64,000 nucleotides of DNA from Castanea sativa (GCF_040712315.1 NC_134013.1:12683001-12747000); one strand, 5' to 3'. Shown: positions 33,796-45,403, counted from the stretch's first letter. Numbers and translations: made by a program. Notes: generated by a model from the letters alone, not told the origin.

Positions 33796-35061
33796 TGATA
33801 GGCCAAAAACGTATTGACGCCTTGTGATAGATTAAGTTGATTAATTAGTCAAGTTCAATTAATTAATCAAATTAACATGCAAACGCGTGGTAGCACAAAT
33901 AAATCACCAATTAAACTAAGTATGCAGCGGAAAATAAATAACACGGTGATTTGTTTATGAATGGGGAAAACCAACACGGCAAAAACCCCACCGGGTGAAT
34001 TTAAGGTCACCACTCCCGAAACTCCACTATTATCACAACAAGCGGTTACAAGTAAAGGAATCCCAAGTACCTTACCAACCTACAGTTGAACCCTTACCCC
34101 AATACTCAATTGGACTTGTTCTGTAGTGACAGTTTCTCCTTTTGATGCACGGCTCCCATGTACGTGACTAACCAATTGCGCGAATCCTAGTACACGACTT
34201 CAATCACCAACTAGAGAAGATTTGTTGGCTGCAAAGTTCTTCAATTCATCCACACGATGAAGATCAAGAAGATGCTTGGTTACAAAACCCTATGGTGCAA
34301 AGACACAGCAACTTCTTCATAAGAAAGATGAACTAGGGCAAGAACTTCGTCTCAAGTTACAATTTGCATGAACAAGGAATTCTCAATGCTTGTGCAACTT
34401 GCCACACTTTGACGGCCCTTAAAATAATCATTTTGAGTCTGTTTGGATAGAACTTATTGCTGAAAACTGAAAACTGAAAACTGAAAATACTGTACAAAAA
34501 TAATTTTTTAATGTGTAAAAATTATTGTTCATCCCAAAAAGTACTGTTCATTGGCCTAAAATCACTGTTCATGGCCAATGAACAGTGACACATGCGCGTG
34601 GAAAAAAAAAAAAAAAAAACTGGCCAGACGTGGACGCAGCCCTCCTATCCAAACGCATTCTTTATATGTCTAGGGTTAGAAGAAAAGAAGGCCTAAAGAC
34701 ACATCCACGGATTAGAGTTAAAACAGAACTAGGAATCTGTTTTTCTTAAATCTCGACAGCTACAGGTGTTGAGGTGCTATCGAGCAGCTGTCGAGCCTCG
34801 GGGCTAGAACAGCTTCTTAAAGCTCGATAGATGAAGCTGTCGAGTCAACTGTCGAGCTTTAATGAAAAGCACTTCTCAACTTGTTTCTTAGACAGACTTC
34901 ATGGCTTTAACACTTAATCTTGAAACCTTGTTTCTTGAAGCATTAACCTCATCCTAATTCTACGCAATTACAAGTAAAGTGCGTTTTGACAAAGGATTAG
35001 CCAATTACATAAATAATGAATGACATATGTTCTAAATAAGTGAAACACATATGTCCTAACA
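33796..35061 (-). repeat. 5' LTR of the copia element with an inserted MITE
   Basis: This is the full LTR, TGATAGG (33796) to CTAACA (35061), on the right-hand side. It is about 1266 bp long because it contains a 226-bp MITE. Without that insert its length is close to that of the left LTR. Confidence 0.85.
34435..34660. mobile_element. Harbinger-like MITE inside the copia LTR
   Basis: The 226-bp insert is absent from the other LTR, which defines its ends. Termini are inverted repeats GAGTCTGTTTGGATAG and CTATCCAAACGCATTC, flanked by TTT (34432-34434 and 34661-34663). A 3-bp duplication fits PIF/Harbinger. It contains repeated CTGTTCAT/ATGAACAG motifs and an A18 run. Confidence 0.8.
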
Positions 35062-35220
35062 GTTGCTAACTCATCTAGACAATTGACGATTTCCACATCA
35101 TCAGTTTAAGGAGGACTCTTCAAGACAATTGCAGGCATCAAGGACGAGGTTGCTAACTCATCTAGACGACTGGCGATTTCCACATCATCAAAAGTGATTA
35201 TATTTTGAGAATTGAATTGT

Positions 35221-35395
35221 TGTATTTTTTTTTAATACAAGATAGAAATTTTACTCCAGTCGAATTTAAATGTATATGTGTGCGAAACTTTCTCCTGAAA
35301 ACTTGAATCTCAGTCTTTACTCTCTACACCCCACAAACACCTATATTTTTAAAGTGACTACCACACCAAAGATGTACGGTAATATATCGGTCTAA
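35221..35395 (-). mobile_element. tRNA-derived SINE copy (minus)
   Basis: This is the same family as the copies at 47087-47244 and 49866-50010: a T-rich tail on the left, then ATACAAGATAGAAATTTTAC, ACTTGAATCTCAGTC (inverse B-box region) and ACCACACCAAAG at the head. It is diverged, and I could not find a target duplication. Confidence 0.5.
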
Positions 35396-35862
35396 TTTAA
35401 CTTTACTTAAGTCTCTTTTTTTTTAGAGATAATTACAACATGCTGCTAATCCAGCAGCTCGAATCATTTCCCTCCTAAACCCCCAAACACTTTGTACATG
35501 GAGAGGTGCCATAGGTGTCAATTTAGCTACAAGGCTTTTGGCAACTTTACTTAAGTCAATTTCAAAACAAAAAAAAAAACTTACTTAGGTCGCTGCCACA
35601 CCAATAAGCAATAAGGTATACATTCACATATAAACTAGGTTTTTTTTTATTATAAATAAATTTACCACTACCCTACTTATGGTTTTAGACTTAGTCATGG
35701 GTAGGGTTGGCCTTTCACTAGGCAACTTAGGTCATAACCTCAGGTCCTCAAGGGGAAGTAGCCCCCAAAAATTAGTTAATAAAATCTTTTTTAAAAACTT
35801 CATAGTTCAAATATTAGCTAAGAAAATCTTTAAAAAAATGCAATAGAAGATTAATTTGGGCG
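35396..35862. other. AT-rich intergenic DNA
   Basis: Nothing coding is visible. A short GC-richer patch at 35435-35545 (GCTGCTAATCCAGCAGCTCG, including the hairpin-forming GCTGCTAATCCAGCAGC) is the only notable segment. Confidence 0.4.
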
Positions 35863-35871
35863 ATTAATAAT

Positions 35872-36044
35872 CAGAAGTGTTAAATCTATAACATTTTCAC
35901 AACAACTTTTAGGTGACAAGTTATTATGGGTATTTAATCTGAATCCAATGCTAAAATTACTTTCTTACCCACTAATAATAATAATCTGTTACCTAGAATT
36001 TATTATGAAAATGTAGTGAAAATATTGTGAACATAACATTTCTC
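35872..36044. mobile_element. Short MULE-type MITE
   Basis: Ends are imperfect inverted repeats (CAGAAGTGTTA...TCTATAACATTTTCACAACA against the reverse of TGAAAATATTGTGAACATAACATTTCTC). They are flanked by a 9-bp duplication with one mismatch, ATTAATAAT / ATTAATTAT (35863-35871 and 36045-36053). Nine-base duplications are typical of Mutator-like elements. Confidence 0.6.
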
Positions 36045-36053
36045 ATTAATTAT

Positions 36054-37833
36054 CTTGTTGAAGTATTATTATTAACTACATTTCAAAATTTAGCCAATCG
36101 ATGAAATTCTCTATCTCACTAAGTTGTGTTGCCATCTGAATCTCCTTCGAAATATTCGAATTCTTTTGTATGTGAGTGAATTTTAAAACTTAATCTTTAG
36201 GTCTACCTGCTAAAAATAAATAAAAATAGAACATACTCTCTTTCTTCTCCAAAAATCCAAAATTTAAATTAATTATCTAAATATTCTCTCTCTATCCAAA
36301 ATCCAAATTTTAAATTTATTACCTAAATATTCTCTCCTTACAACTCTCAATAGTCCCTTGCACAAGTAAAGCATAGTTTTTACTTCTACAAATTTTCTCT
36401 ATTTGTTTGTAGGTGGCATTGTGGTGTGGATTTTTTATTTTTTTTTGGGTGCAGTCTTTTGACTTCAATTCTTACCTATAGAGTGGTAAGTGCTTACAAT
36501 TTGATATCAGCAAAGTTAAGACTTGGAATTTACATTAACGAAGTAACGAAAGGACTCATTCTATAATTTCTATTTGGTTTCATTAAGAAAATATTATTTA
36601 TTTTTTAAAAAAAATTAGAGACAAAATAAGAATGTGATAATAGGTTACTGGAATTTTACGAACAATAATGTTACAGTTTCTTTTGCAAGAGGAAAAAAAA
36701 AAAATTGCACCTTTCAACAATGCTATCAATCTTTTTGTATGATAGGAAAGTCTTGAATTGTCGAGTTTTGCTTTGACCGAGATCGACTTGTTGGAGCTAA
36801 TTGTGGCATGCAATGATTTTTATTGTCTTTTGTGAGATGTTTAGACAGAGGATTAATTGATTTTTAGGTTGAGCTTAAGACCATGTTTGGGTTGACGAAA
36901 GAATAGGAAACGAAGCGAAGGAAAGAGTAGAGAAGAGACACGTAAAAGGGAATGGAAAGGATGAATAAAATACGTGTTTGGATATAAAAGAGTAGAAAAG
37001 AGGAAAGAGAGAAATGAAATGTATTTTACACTTTTATCCCTTTAAATTATAGAGTAATTCCACAAAGAGTGTCAAACTTTGCCGTGGTATAACAATAAGT
37101 TTTTGAATTTGGAATGAAAGTAAAAAAAAATCTCCTCTTCTTTTCTCCTCTCTGTTTCGAGTCTATTCTCTTCATTTTTCTCCCATTCCATAGTGCAAGA
37201 GAAAGGAAGATTAGGATATTTTTTCCCCATTTTTTTTTTTTTAAATTGACTTCCATAAGATAAGTTTCTTTATTTTTCTAGGAGAAGTTCTAGAATCAGA
37301 AATTATTCTAGCAGTAACTCTAATGTGGCAAGTTATAAGTGATTGTCTATTACTTTACTTACTATTTTTTTTTCTATTACTCACAATCTTTCATATTATA
37401 GTCGTAACAAAATTGTGGCAAAAAAAAAAAGGTGGTTCTCGATTTTCTATTTCTCTAAAGGCATTTCACATTTATTAACTGTATTACTAGAGTAATTCTA
37501 ATATTATATAAAAAATCACAACTTTTATTACAACTATAAACTATCTTACATGGCAATTTGTAACTAGTTAATTGTCATTTTCACATATGTTCATTATTTT
37601 TTTTCATTACTTACAATCTGTCACGGTGAGCCGTTATGTCAAATTTTGTGGTTTTTATTTTTTTGTGGACCTGAATTTTCCTACTAAAAGCTTTATGTCG
37701 ACCTACTACTACTGAAGTTTAGATAATTATGTAAAACGTTGTGAATTTATAGAATTTTTTGCCTCCTACTGAAGTTGTATTTTCCGTTTCACCGAAAAAA
37801 GAAGTATTTTCCATATTGACTCATTAAATATTT
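36054..37833. other. AT-rich intergenic DNA
   Basis: No gene was found. Open frames here (such as 36598-36813 and 37047-37256 on the minus strand) are short and low in complexity. A MITE-like stretch of repeated ATTACTCACAATCTTTCATA-type sequence lies at 37270-37680. Confidence 0.5.
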
Positions 37834-37842
37834 GTAATAAAG

Positions 37843-38637
37843 AGGGGATTCTAGCCTTTCACCCCTATTTTTCAAAATATTTGGCAATATGCCCCTGTTT
37901 TAAAACTATTTAGGTTCGTGCCCCTGTTTCGAAACTCGATTTTATTAAAATCGAGTTTCAATCAAAAAACTTGATTGGTAGAAATTTGAGTATGGGGTGA
38001 TCAAACTTTAAAAAAATTGCATGGAACTCAAGTTCATGGAGCTCGAGTTTTATACCTATAGCTGCGTTTTATAAGACCTATAGCAGCGTTTTCTATGAAA
38101 CTCGAGCTCCATGAACTCGAGTTCCATGCAAAAAATTTTATTTTAAGTTTGATCACCCCAAACCTATAACTGCGTTTTATAAGACTTATAGCGGCGTTTT
38201 CTATGGAACTCGAGCTCCATGAACTCAAGTTCCATGCAAATTTTTTTTTTTTTTTAAAGTTTGATCACCCCAAATCTATAGCTGCGTTTTATAAGACCTA
38301 TAGCAGCGTTTTTTTATGGAACTCGAGCTCCATGTACTTGAGTTCTATGCAAATTTTTATTTTTTTTAAAGTTTGATCACCCCAAACCTATAACTGCATT
38401 TTATAAGACCTATAGCGGCATTTTATATGGAACTCGAGCTCCATGAACTCGAGTTCCATGCAATTTTTTTTTTTAGTTTGATCGTGCATAACTCAATTTT
38501 AAACCAATCGTGTTTTTTATTGAAACTCAATTTGGAAAAAATCAAGTTTCAAAATAGAGATATAAACCTAAATAGTTTGAAAATAAAAACATATTGCCAA
38601 ATATTTTGAAAAATAAAAATAAAAAGCTAGAATCCCC
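37843..38637. mobile_element. Mutator-like element with long TIRs and internal tandem repeats
   Basis: It is flanked by a perfect 9-bp duplication GTAATAAAG (37834-37842 and 38638-38646). The outer 100 bp on each side are inverted repeats (GGGGATTCTAGC, TTTTTCAAAATATTTGGCAA, AAACTATTTAGGTT on both ends). Between them are four tandem units of 108-112 bp, each containing CTGCGTTTTATAAGACCTAT and a near-palindrome built from GGAACTCGAGCTCCATGA. There is no transposase, so it is a non-autonomous element. The minus-strand open frame at 38034-38228 is a translation of the tandem repeat and not a gene. Confidence 0.85.
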
Positions 38638-38646
38638 GTAATAAAG

Positions 38647-39404
38647 ACATAATTAAGTTGAGACAAAAGTATAAATCGTTATGTTTGCCTGGTTCAGCTA
38701 AAAACAAAGTAAATGTCCTCTGTTTTTCTTTATAATAATTAATTCAACTTTGACATTTTTTAACAAAAAGCCTTTTAAGAAAATAAAATTAAAAAAATTT
38801 AACACGTCACCGTGGGACATAGGATAATTGGGGCCTGGGGAAATCGCTTCAGATTAGACATTGATTAGATTTGTAGAGATATGCGAGCTGCTACTTCACG
38901 TGGGTGGGCCCCATCCATATCCTCGTACAGGTACCTCTTGACTTAGAGGGCCCACAGATCAGTAGTGGCCCACGCGGATAACAAGCACGCACAGGCACCC
39001 ACGTTGGGCCCACCTATGTTGAATTAAACCATCTGAACCCAAAAGTTTGAAAGATTTGTTCGAAACTTCGAATACGACAAAAAATCTTTTTCTTTTTTCT
39101 TTTCTAATATTAAAATAATAATAATTTCGGATAAATTCTTTTTACTTAATTTGACTTCAGTTTATTTAGGTTTAAATTACATTTGTGAGTGCTTAATTTA
39201 TATTTTTATTTTTTGCAAAAGAAGATTGCACCTAACGCATTTGTTAATGAACTATTTTAAAAAAAACTTGATATCACTTTTATAGGAAATATAAAAAATT
39301 GTAAAAGAATAAAATTAACTTTTTTTTCTTTTCATATAAAAAGTTTTTATAAACATTTCTTAAACTAATAATCTTGGACATCTATTAACATTTTCTAAAA
39401 AGAT
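38647..39404. other. Intergenic DNA
   Basis: There is a GC-richer patch at 38850-39030 (AGGGCCCACAGATCAGTAGT, ACGTTGGGCCCACC) and then AT-rich DNA. Part of 39180-39400 is similar to 45480-45660, which suggests an old repeat family. No coding sequence was recognised. Confidence 0.4.
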
Positions 39405-39407
39405 TAA

Positions 39408-40654
39408 GGGCATATTTGGTAAATTGTAATAGACGCTGTAATGTAATAATTATTCCTATAATTTAATTATTCTTTAATTTGGTTATATTTTTATTACAAG
39501 AAATAATCATTCCTTATAAATAGTTATTCTTCAAAATGAGGAATAAGTATTCCTCTTTAAAAGGTTGTATTAGTTATTCCTTAGTAAATTCAATAATTTA
39601 AAAAATTAATTAAATAAAAAACAAATTTCATATATATCGAACAATTATAAAAATAAAAAATCATAAAAAATAATTCATATCTCTCTTAAATTTAAAAATA
39701 ACAATTTTGAAAGAGATATAATTGCATGAGTAAGAAATTTCCTAAAATAAATGTTAAGTTTCATTTTAATGTTATAACTCACAACCAAACTAATAAATAG
39801 ATTTAGTTATTACACTACAACACATTTTATTCCTAATAATAAATGTAAGTGCACGATTGCACCTGGACCCAAAGACAATTATGGGCTCAGGCCCATTGAG
39901 CCTTAAACAATGAAATTTGTAGAGTGTGGGCTTGAAATATAGATTAGAGGTACTGAGAACTTAATAACAGACTATGGTGTGCAAACGCTTGTAAATAATG
40001 AATGATAATTACAGATGGACCTCCTCGGACGTGAGCCGAGGACTACTTCTGTATTATTTCTCTTTCTTTCTTAAAGATTACAATTCTTAATTTCTTTCTT
40101 GGTTACAAACGGGCCTCTTTTTCTTTGGCCTTCACCTCCCTTAAATATTTCTTTTCCTGATGCTTTATCTACGTGTTGCTCAAACCCCTTCCCCTCTAGA
40201 TATTTCTTCTCTTAGTGCCTTTGAATAGTGACCAGAAGTTTCAGTTCTACTGTTTAGGGGTCACTTCCCCATTAATGTGGCCAGGGAGGTAGGTGCAAAG
40301 TCTTTAATGTGGAGGTGGCAGTCTTTGCTCATGATATTTTTCTAACACCGGTGTATCTAGAAGGTTCAGGGTTTCCCCCTCTTAACCAACAGTCTTTCCG
40401 AAATTCTGCCTTGACCTTCGTAGTGAATTTTCGAGTTCTCTTGGGTCTGTCCGAGGAGAAACTCACCCTCAGATGTGTCCTCGGATCCTCGGCGTATGGG
40501 CCGATTCGCAGTACTAACAAATTCTTAACTCAAGAACAGATCGGCCCTCCTTGCTAGAGCCCAAAGGCCCAAATGCCCGCTTAGGTCCTTTTACTCCCCA
40601 CAATAAAGATTACAATTCTTGTCGTAATCCCCATTCAGTGTATCAAACGTACCC
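39408..40654. mobile_element. Harbinger-like MITE carrying a solo LTR
   Basis: Termini GGGCATATTTGGTAAATTGTAAT and ATTCAGTGTATCAAACGTACCC are inverted repeats flanked by TAA (39405-39407 and 40655-40657). A solo LTR (39844-40602) split it after integration. Without the LTR the MITE would be about 480 bp. Confidence 0.6.
39844..40602 (+). mobile_element. Solo LTR, plus orientation
   Basis: A 759-bp sequence starting TGTAAGTGCACGATTGCACC and ending TTTTACTCCCCACA, flanked by ATAAA (39839-39843 and 40603-40607). It is related to the inverted copy at 43718-44410 over its whole length. It contains several CCTCGG/CCGAGG motifs, including the palindromic CCTCGGACGTGAGCCGAGG. No internal retrotransposon sequence is attached. 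Confidence 0.85.
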
Positions 40655-40657
40655 TAA

Positions 40658-40790
40658 GTGGGTTATAATTAACTCAACTAGTAAAGTCTCCTGTAGTCTC
40701 TAGGATTCAAAATTTTCTTGCCTTCACTAAAAATCAACTGGTGTCTTGGTCTAATAATAAATAGCAATTATAACCTCTATAAAAAATTCT
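40658..40790 (+). mobile_element. tRNA-derived SINE relic, second family
   Basis: ATTAACTCAACTAGTAAAGTCTCC, then AACTGGTGTCTTGGTCTAAT and ATAGCAATTATAACC match 50335-50440. There is a weak A-box (TTAACTCAACTAGT) and no clear B-box. Confidence 0.45.
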
Positions 40791-41386
40791 TCAAATAAAA
40801 AATATTTATTTCATTATGGCTTTATTTAAACTATTGCATATAATTTTTATAGAATTATTTTTGCACATGTGAAGAATATTCAAACTTTATTTATTTAAAT
40901 GGGTAACACTTTATCTAAAAAATTTCCTTAACTTATACGTAGTCACGAAAATAATCAATAAGTAAATTTAGGCTTGTTTACCGAGTTTATTTGAAGCTTA
41001 TTTAATTTATTTAACTAATATATATACATATATATATATATATATTTTTTTTTTAAATTCACTTTGTCCAGGTTCAATTATATTTTGTCAAACTTATTTT
41101 TTAAGCTCCATAGCAATGAAATAAACTCTCCCAAAAGAGAAAAAATCAACTAGTATTATTATTATTAAATATGTTTGGATGAACTTATAATTCTTATTAG
41201 ATGATATTTAGGATTTTTTTTAAATCCTTTTTTTCCCTCTTGCTTACAATAATTGGGTTAGTGGGATTCAAGACTAAGTTCTTCCTATGACTAGAATTGG
41301 AGAATGTCATCGAAACGAAATATTTTTAACAAATTTTTTAATTGAACACTAATAACGCCTTAAAATGTATTCTTGTTGTATATTTA
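40791..41386. other. AT-rich intergenic DNA
   Basis: No gene was seen. A TA tract lies at 41021-41045. Confidence 0.5.
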
Positions 41387-42640
41387 TGTTGGCGTTATCT
41401 TCTTATTATTATGCTTAATTTGTATAATTAAGTCATGATTTGCATTAGTCCCTATTATTTATCTTTACATAATTTATTGAATAAGATGTCATTCATTGTG
41501 TGTAATTTTCTACTTTCAGGAAATCATGTGAGAAATATGATTTTACAGGAATTTGTGAGAGAATGGAGACCAAACTAAAATTAAGTGGAGCTAAAGGACC
41601 ATGCTTAAATGTCTAAGGAGGTGCAGTTGGAGTGCTTGGATCGTCTACCATGATTGGAAATTTCAAATAAGGAAAGAAATCAAAGAGGTAGAATCTAAAA
41701 AGGAAAAATCTGATTTGAGCACCAATCAATATTTTGGGCGTATCTCTCTCCTCAAAAATCCAATTGACACAAGGCTAGATGGGTCGGAACCGTGACTTAA
41801 TTATCTACAACTTTCCAGTTTTGAGTTTTTCGAAATTCTCAATATTTGAAGGCCGAAATTAACTCACAAGTTACCGCTGTAAATCCTGGATGGAAATTAA
41901 AATAGTAAAAGTTTTATTTTCTTTGGACACTTAGACATTAGAGTTTTGGAAGGCAGGCTGTGAGAACGAATTTTGAGGAGAGAAAACCTTGTATTTTCCT
42001 TTCTCTAATGGCAGCCTAAACTCTTGCTAGGGCTAAGGGTTATGTTTCTTCTATACGGTATGAATATTTAATGTGATTCTTTCTAAGATTTTATCAACAA
42101 CATATTTGATTGTTCAATTAGATTTCTTTTGATGTATTAGTTCTTCCGTGCTTTCAATAAGTTCAATCATGTTTTTCTTATTGTTTAGATGAATTTCTAA
42201 TAGTTTCAAATAGAAATCAGATTTTAAAGTGAGTGGGTTTTTCTGAAAAACTTTTCTAACCGTATTATTAATCGAGGTTATCATGCGTTCTTGAATTGTC
42301 TCAATTCAACCGAATCATAAGTTTTTAATTGTATAAGAACAATCAATTATGAAATAGATATTTTCTTAGATCACAAAGAATCTCATATCAATATAGGGAA
42401 ACACCCCGATGCCCTAGTATTTATATTATTGATTTAAATCAGTTTTTATTATTATTCTTGTTAACAATCACCAAGCAAAAGTATTTTTCTTCTTCACTAA
42501 AATTATTGTTTAATTATATTGTCTTTGAATTTATCCCGCTCCTTGTGGTTCAACCTCGGTATTCCGAGAATTATATTACTACGATCTCCTGCACTTGGGA
42601 GTGAGCAAGCAAACACTTGCATATTATGTACCAAATATAT
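41387..42640 (+). mobile_element. Possible relic LTR or retrotransposon end
   Basis: The segment ends with TCCTTGTGGTTCAACCTCGG, TATTCCGAGAATTATATTAC and CCTGCACTTGGGAGTGAGCA, which resembles the ends of some plant gypsy LTRs. The left end near TGTTGGCG (41387) is a guess, and I found no matching target duplication. Confidence 0.3.
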
Positions 42641-42842
42641 TAAGGAAAATACAAATGATATTACAAATTTTACTATAAAATATTTACAAATTTACACGAC
42701 GGTAAATGTGATTTGTGCTACATCAAAATTCAATAATAGCTTTTTTATGTTACTTTTATTTGTTCATTTGTGTTTAAACTTGACACATCAATTTGTCATA
42801 TGTAATAAAATTGGTAAGATCTCCAACAATATTTATATATAT

Positions 42843-43623
42843 TGTACGGGCGTTACCCTCCTTTAAGCCCATTTGTTTGTAAAAGCCCATTGCAATGATG
42901 CCACGTGTAGAACCTGACACTGATCAGACCCACGGGCTCACTCTAGGCAAGTTTTGATGCTCGTCTAAAACCCGAGGCCCAGGGATGAAAACGTTTCCGA
43001 CATGAATAGCAGATGTGGGGTCCCTTCATTTTCAATGGGTACGTCCCTAGGGTGGGTGGAACTCGGAGTGAATTGCATAGCCTGGGGAGCGTTGCTGCCG
43101 AGCAGTCCCTCCAACGGTAGAGCAAATTCCAATGCCACTGTCACCTTTTCCCACTCACGATTAAACATCCACTTAAGAGTAATATCATTGGACCTTCCTT
43201 TCATTATCTAGGGAATGCCGCTACCGGGTAGTACCTCTAACGGTAGAGCTAGTTCCAATACCACTGTCACATTCTCCCACTCACGATTAGACATCCACTT
43301 AGAGGAAACAGTATTGGTCCTTTCCTTCCACCCACCAAGAAAATAATCATAGCTTTCCCACTTACTTTAGCTATAAATAAGTAAGGAAAATTCAGTTGAA
43401 GGGGTTGGCAATTTCAGAGAGTAAATACTAAGGAGAAAGGGTGATCATTCTGGGAAAAAGAGGGAGAGTGATCCTGAGAACATAGGGAGCAAGGGTACCT
43501 AGGTTGCCAGGCATAGAACCACCCATTGTAGGAAATCCAAAAGCCCACAATACAAATAGATTGTGAGCCCAAATAGATTTTAAGCCTAATAACCATATTT
43601 GGGTGCGCGCACACACACACACA
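42843..43623 (+). mobile_element. Possible solo LTR with an internal duplication and TATA box
   Basis: It starts TGTACGGGCGTTACCC and ends in CACACACA, with TATAT on both sides (low-complexity, so weak evidence). It contains two tandem copies of a unit of about 125 bp (GGAGCGTTGCTGCCGAGCAG... and GGGAATGCCGCTACCGGGTA...), and a TATA box CTATAAATAAG (about 43370-43380) followed by a purine-rich leader. The composition differs from the flanks. A (GC)n(AC)n(AT)n microsatellite lies at the right end. Confidence 0.45.
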
Positions 43624-43717
43624 TATATATATTCACATACATACAAGTGCACTCAAACACATATTACTTGAGGCCAATATGAAGTATAAAATCCTTTCAC
43701 CTATATATTTATGACAT

Positions 43718-44410
43718 TGTGGGAAGTAAAAGGACACAAGTGGGCATATGGGCCTTTGGACTATAGCATGGAGGGCCGACCTGCTCCAGAATTAAACTCT
43801 ACGAATTGGCCCATACGCCAAGAATCCGAGAATACAGCCGAGGGCGAGCTTCTCCTCGGATAGGCCCAAGAGAACTCAAAACTTCATTATGAAGGTTAAA
43901 GCACAACTCTGGAAAGACTAATGGTTAAAGGGGGAAACCTTGAACCTTCTCGATGCACCAGTGTTAAAGAAAATATCAAGAGCAAAGGCTGCCACCTCCG
44001 CATTAAAGACTCTGCATCTACCTTCCTGACCGCATTAATGGGGAAGTGACCCCTGAACAGTAGGGCTGAAACTTCTAGTCACTGTCCAAAAGGTATCAGG
44101 GAAGGAAGTATTTAAGGGGGGTGAAGGCCAAAGAGAGGGGGGGTCGGTAACTAAAAAAGAGAATTAAGAACTGTAACCTTGAAAGAAGAAAGAGAAATAA
44201 TACAGAAGTAGTCCTCGGCTCACGTCCGAGGAGGTCTATTTGCAATTATCGTTTATTATTTACAAGTGTTTGTAACTTATAGCCTGTTATCAAATTCTCA
44301 GTACTTCTAACCTAGGTTCGAAACCCACACTCTACAAATTTCATTGTTTAAGGCTCATTGGGCCTGAGCCCGTAGTTGTCTTTAGGTTCAGGTGCAATTG
44401 TGCACTTACA
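43718..44410 (-). mobile_element. Solo LTR, minus orientation
   Basis: Reverse-oriented copy of the 39844-40602 LTR, flanked by a perfect GACAT duplication (43713-43717 and 44411-44415). Shared landmarks on the plus strand are CCTTTGGACTATAGCATGGA, CCTCGGCTCACGTCCGAGGAG and TGAGCCCGTAGTTGTCTTTA. The two copies share few long identical stretches, so they are not a recent pair. Confidence 0.85.
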
Positions 44411-44415
44411 GACAT

Positions 44416-44939
44416 TTTAATATAATTTTTTTACAAAATGATAGTATATCAATTATATTTTGTTTCTCTATTAAGACATTTTTGTATGAATTAGTTTTTT
44501 TCTATATTTTTTTAAATCAAAATTTTAATTATTAGTGAAAAGATTTTTTATACAAGATTAAATTCTATAAGGATGCGGTGTAAAATTCAAGTTTTACACT
44601 CACTAATCTCAATATACCACATCGTTATATCACATATTAAAAAACAGGCACAACCAAACCATACATAATCAATTCTAATACCCATCTAAAATCCAATTCA
44701 ACTGGGAGTTTATCAAAATGTTATAAGGCGTGATAATATGTATTGAGTTTTAAGTATAAAAACTTATTTGACAATTTTTATTAAATAATATAAAACATAG
44801 ATTTACACCTCATACTTACCAAATTTGAACTCTTTTTATATTTAGATAAACAATAAGTACAAACTTGTGTAAATTTATATTTTGTTACATATTTATCCCA
44901 AAATTATCTTACTTATTATATAAATTTTTATAAAGGAGA
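44416..44939. other. AT-rich intergenic DNA
   Basis: No coding or repeat structure was recognised. Confidence 0.5.
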
Positions 44940-44948
44940 ATAAATTAT

Positions 44949-45144
44949 GAGTAATGCTACAAACACAAACTATTTTACAACATTTTTACAAACTGTTGAA
45001 GTGGCTATAACATTTTTCTAATAATTATCGGTAAATAAAAATGTGATATTAGTGAGAGTTCATATTAGCTAGAACCAGTAAGAATTTGTCACATTAATAA
45101 TTTGTAAAAATATTGTAAAATAATTTGTGACTGTAGAATTACTC
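44949..45144. mobile_element. MULE-type MITE with 44-bp inverted ends
   Basis: Ends GAGTAATGCTACAAACACAA... and ...TTTGTGACTGTAGAATTACTC are inverted repeats extending about 44 bp inward (ATTTTACAACATTTTTACAAA). They are flanked by a perfect 9-bp duplication ATAAATTAT (44940-44948 and 45145-45153). Total length is 196 bp. Confidence 0.75.
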
Positions 45145-45403
45145 ATAAATTATTATATAAAATATATGAGATCTTATTAACATATTTTTTATATCACTTT
45201 ATAACAAAAAAATTTTGAAGACCTCTAACTTTATTATTTTATTTTTATTTTTATTTCATTAGTTTTCTTTTTATAGGTTTTTAACCTTAAAAAGTTAAAA
45301 AGACGTGGCTAAAATAGAAAATATTTCGTTTTTATATTTTGAATAAATTTTAACACATAAAAGAGATAATACTCAAAATAGTGTGTAGTATGATAAAAAG
45401 ATA

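Larger units (their letters stand above)
25193..35061 (-). mobile_element. SIRE-like Ty1/copia retrotransposon inserted in the gypsy LTR
   Basis: The element lies on the minus strand, flanked by a perfect 5-bp duplication GTTGC (25188-25192 and 35062-35066). Its LTRs run TGTTAGGACAT...CCTATCA on the minus strand. The order is 5' LTR, duplicated leader and primer site, protease-integrase, RT-RNase H, a 3.7-kb 3' region with an extra ORF, polypurine tract and 3' LTR. LTRs of about 1 kb, an initiator-Met primer site and an ORF after RNase H point to the SIRE/Maximus lineage. Most of gag is deleted and pol has two frameshifts. Confidence 0.85.
15665..35190 (+). mobile_element. Tat-lineage Ty3/gypsy LTR retrotransposon, interrupted by a copia element
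   Basis: The element is bounded by LTRs starting T(G/T)ATGGGACC and ending CATCATCA, and by a perfect 5-bp target duplication AAAGT (15660-15664 and 35191-35195). Internal order is gag, protease, RT-RNase H, a second RNase H, integrase, a tandem-repeat array, an antisense spliced gene and a polypurine tract. The extra archaeal-type RNase H between RT and integrase, the long 3' region and the CRFHKDHDH zinc-knuckle type place it in the Tat group (Ogre/Retand relatives). Its 3' LTR was split by the copia element at 25193-35061. All coding domains contain stops. Confidence 0.85.

Noticed and set aside
38034..38228. Minus-strand open frame with repeated Ser/Trp units
   Set aside because: It translates the 110-bp tandem repeat of a non-autonomous MULE; there is no start context or homologous protein.
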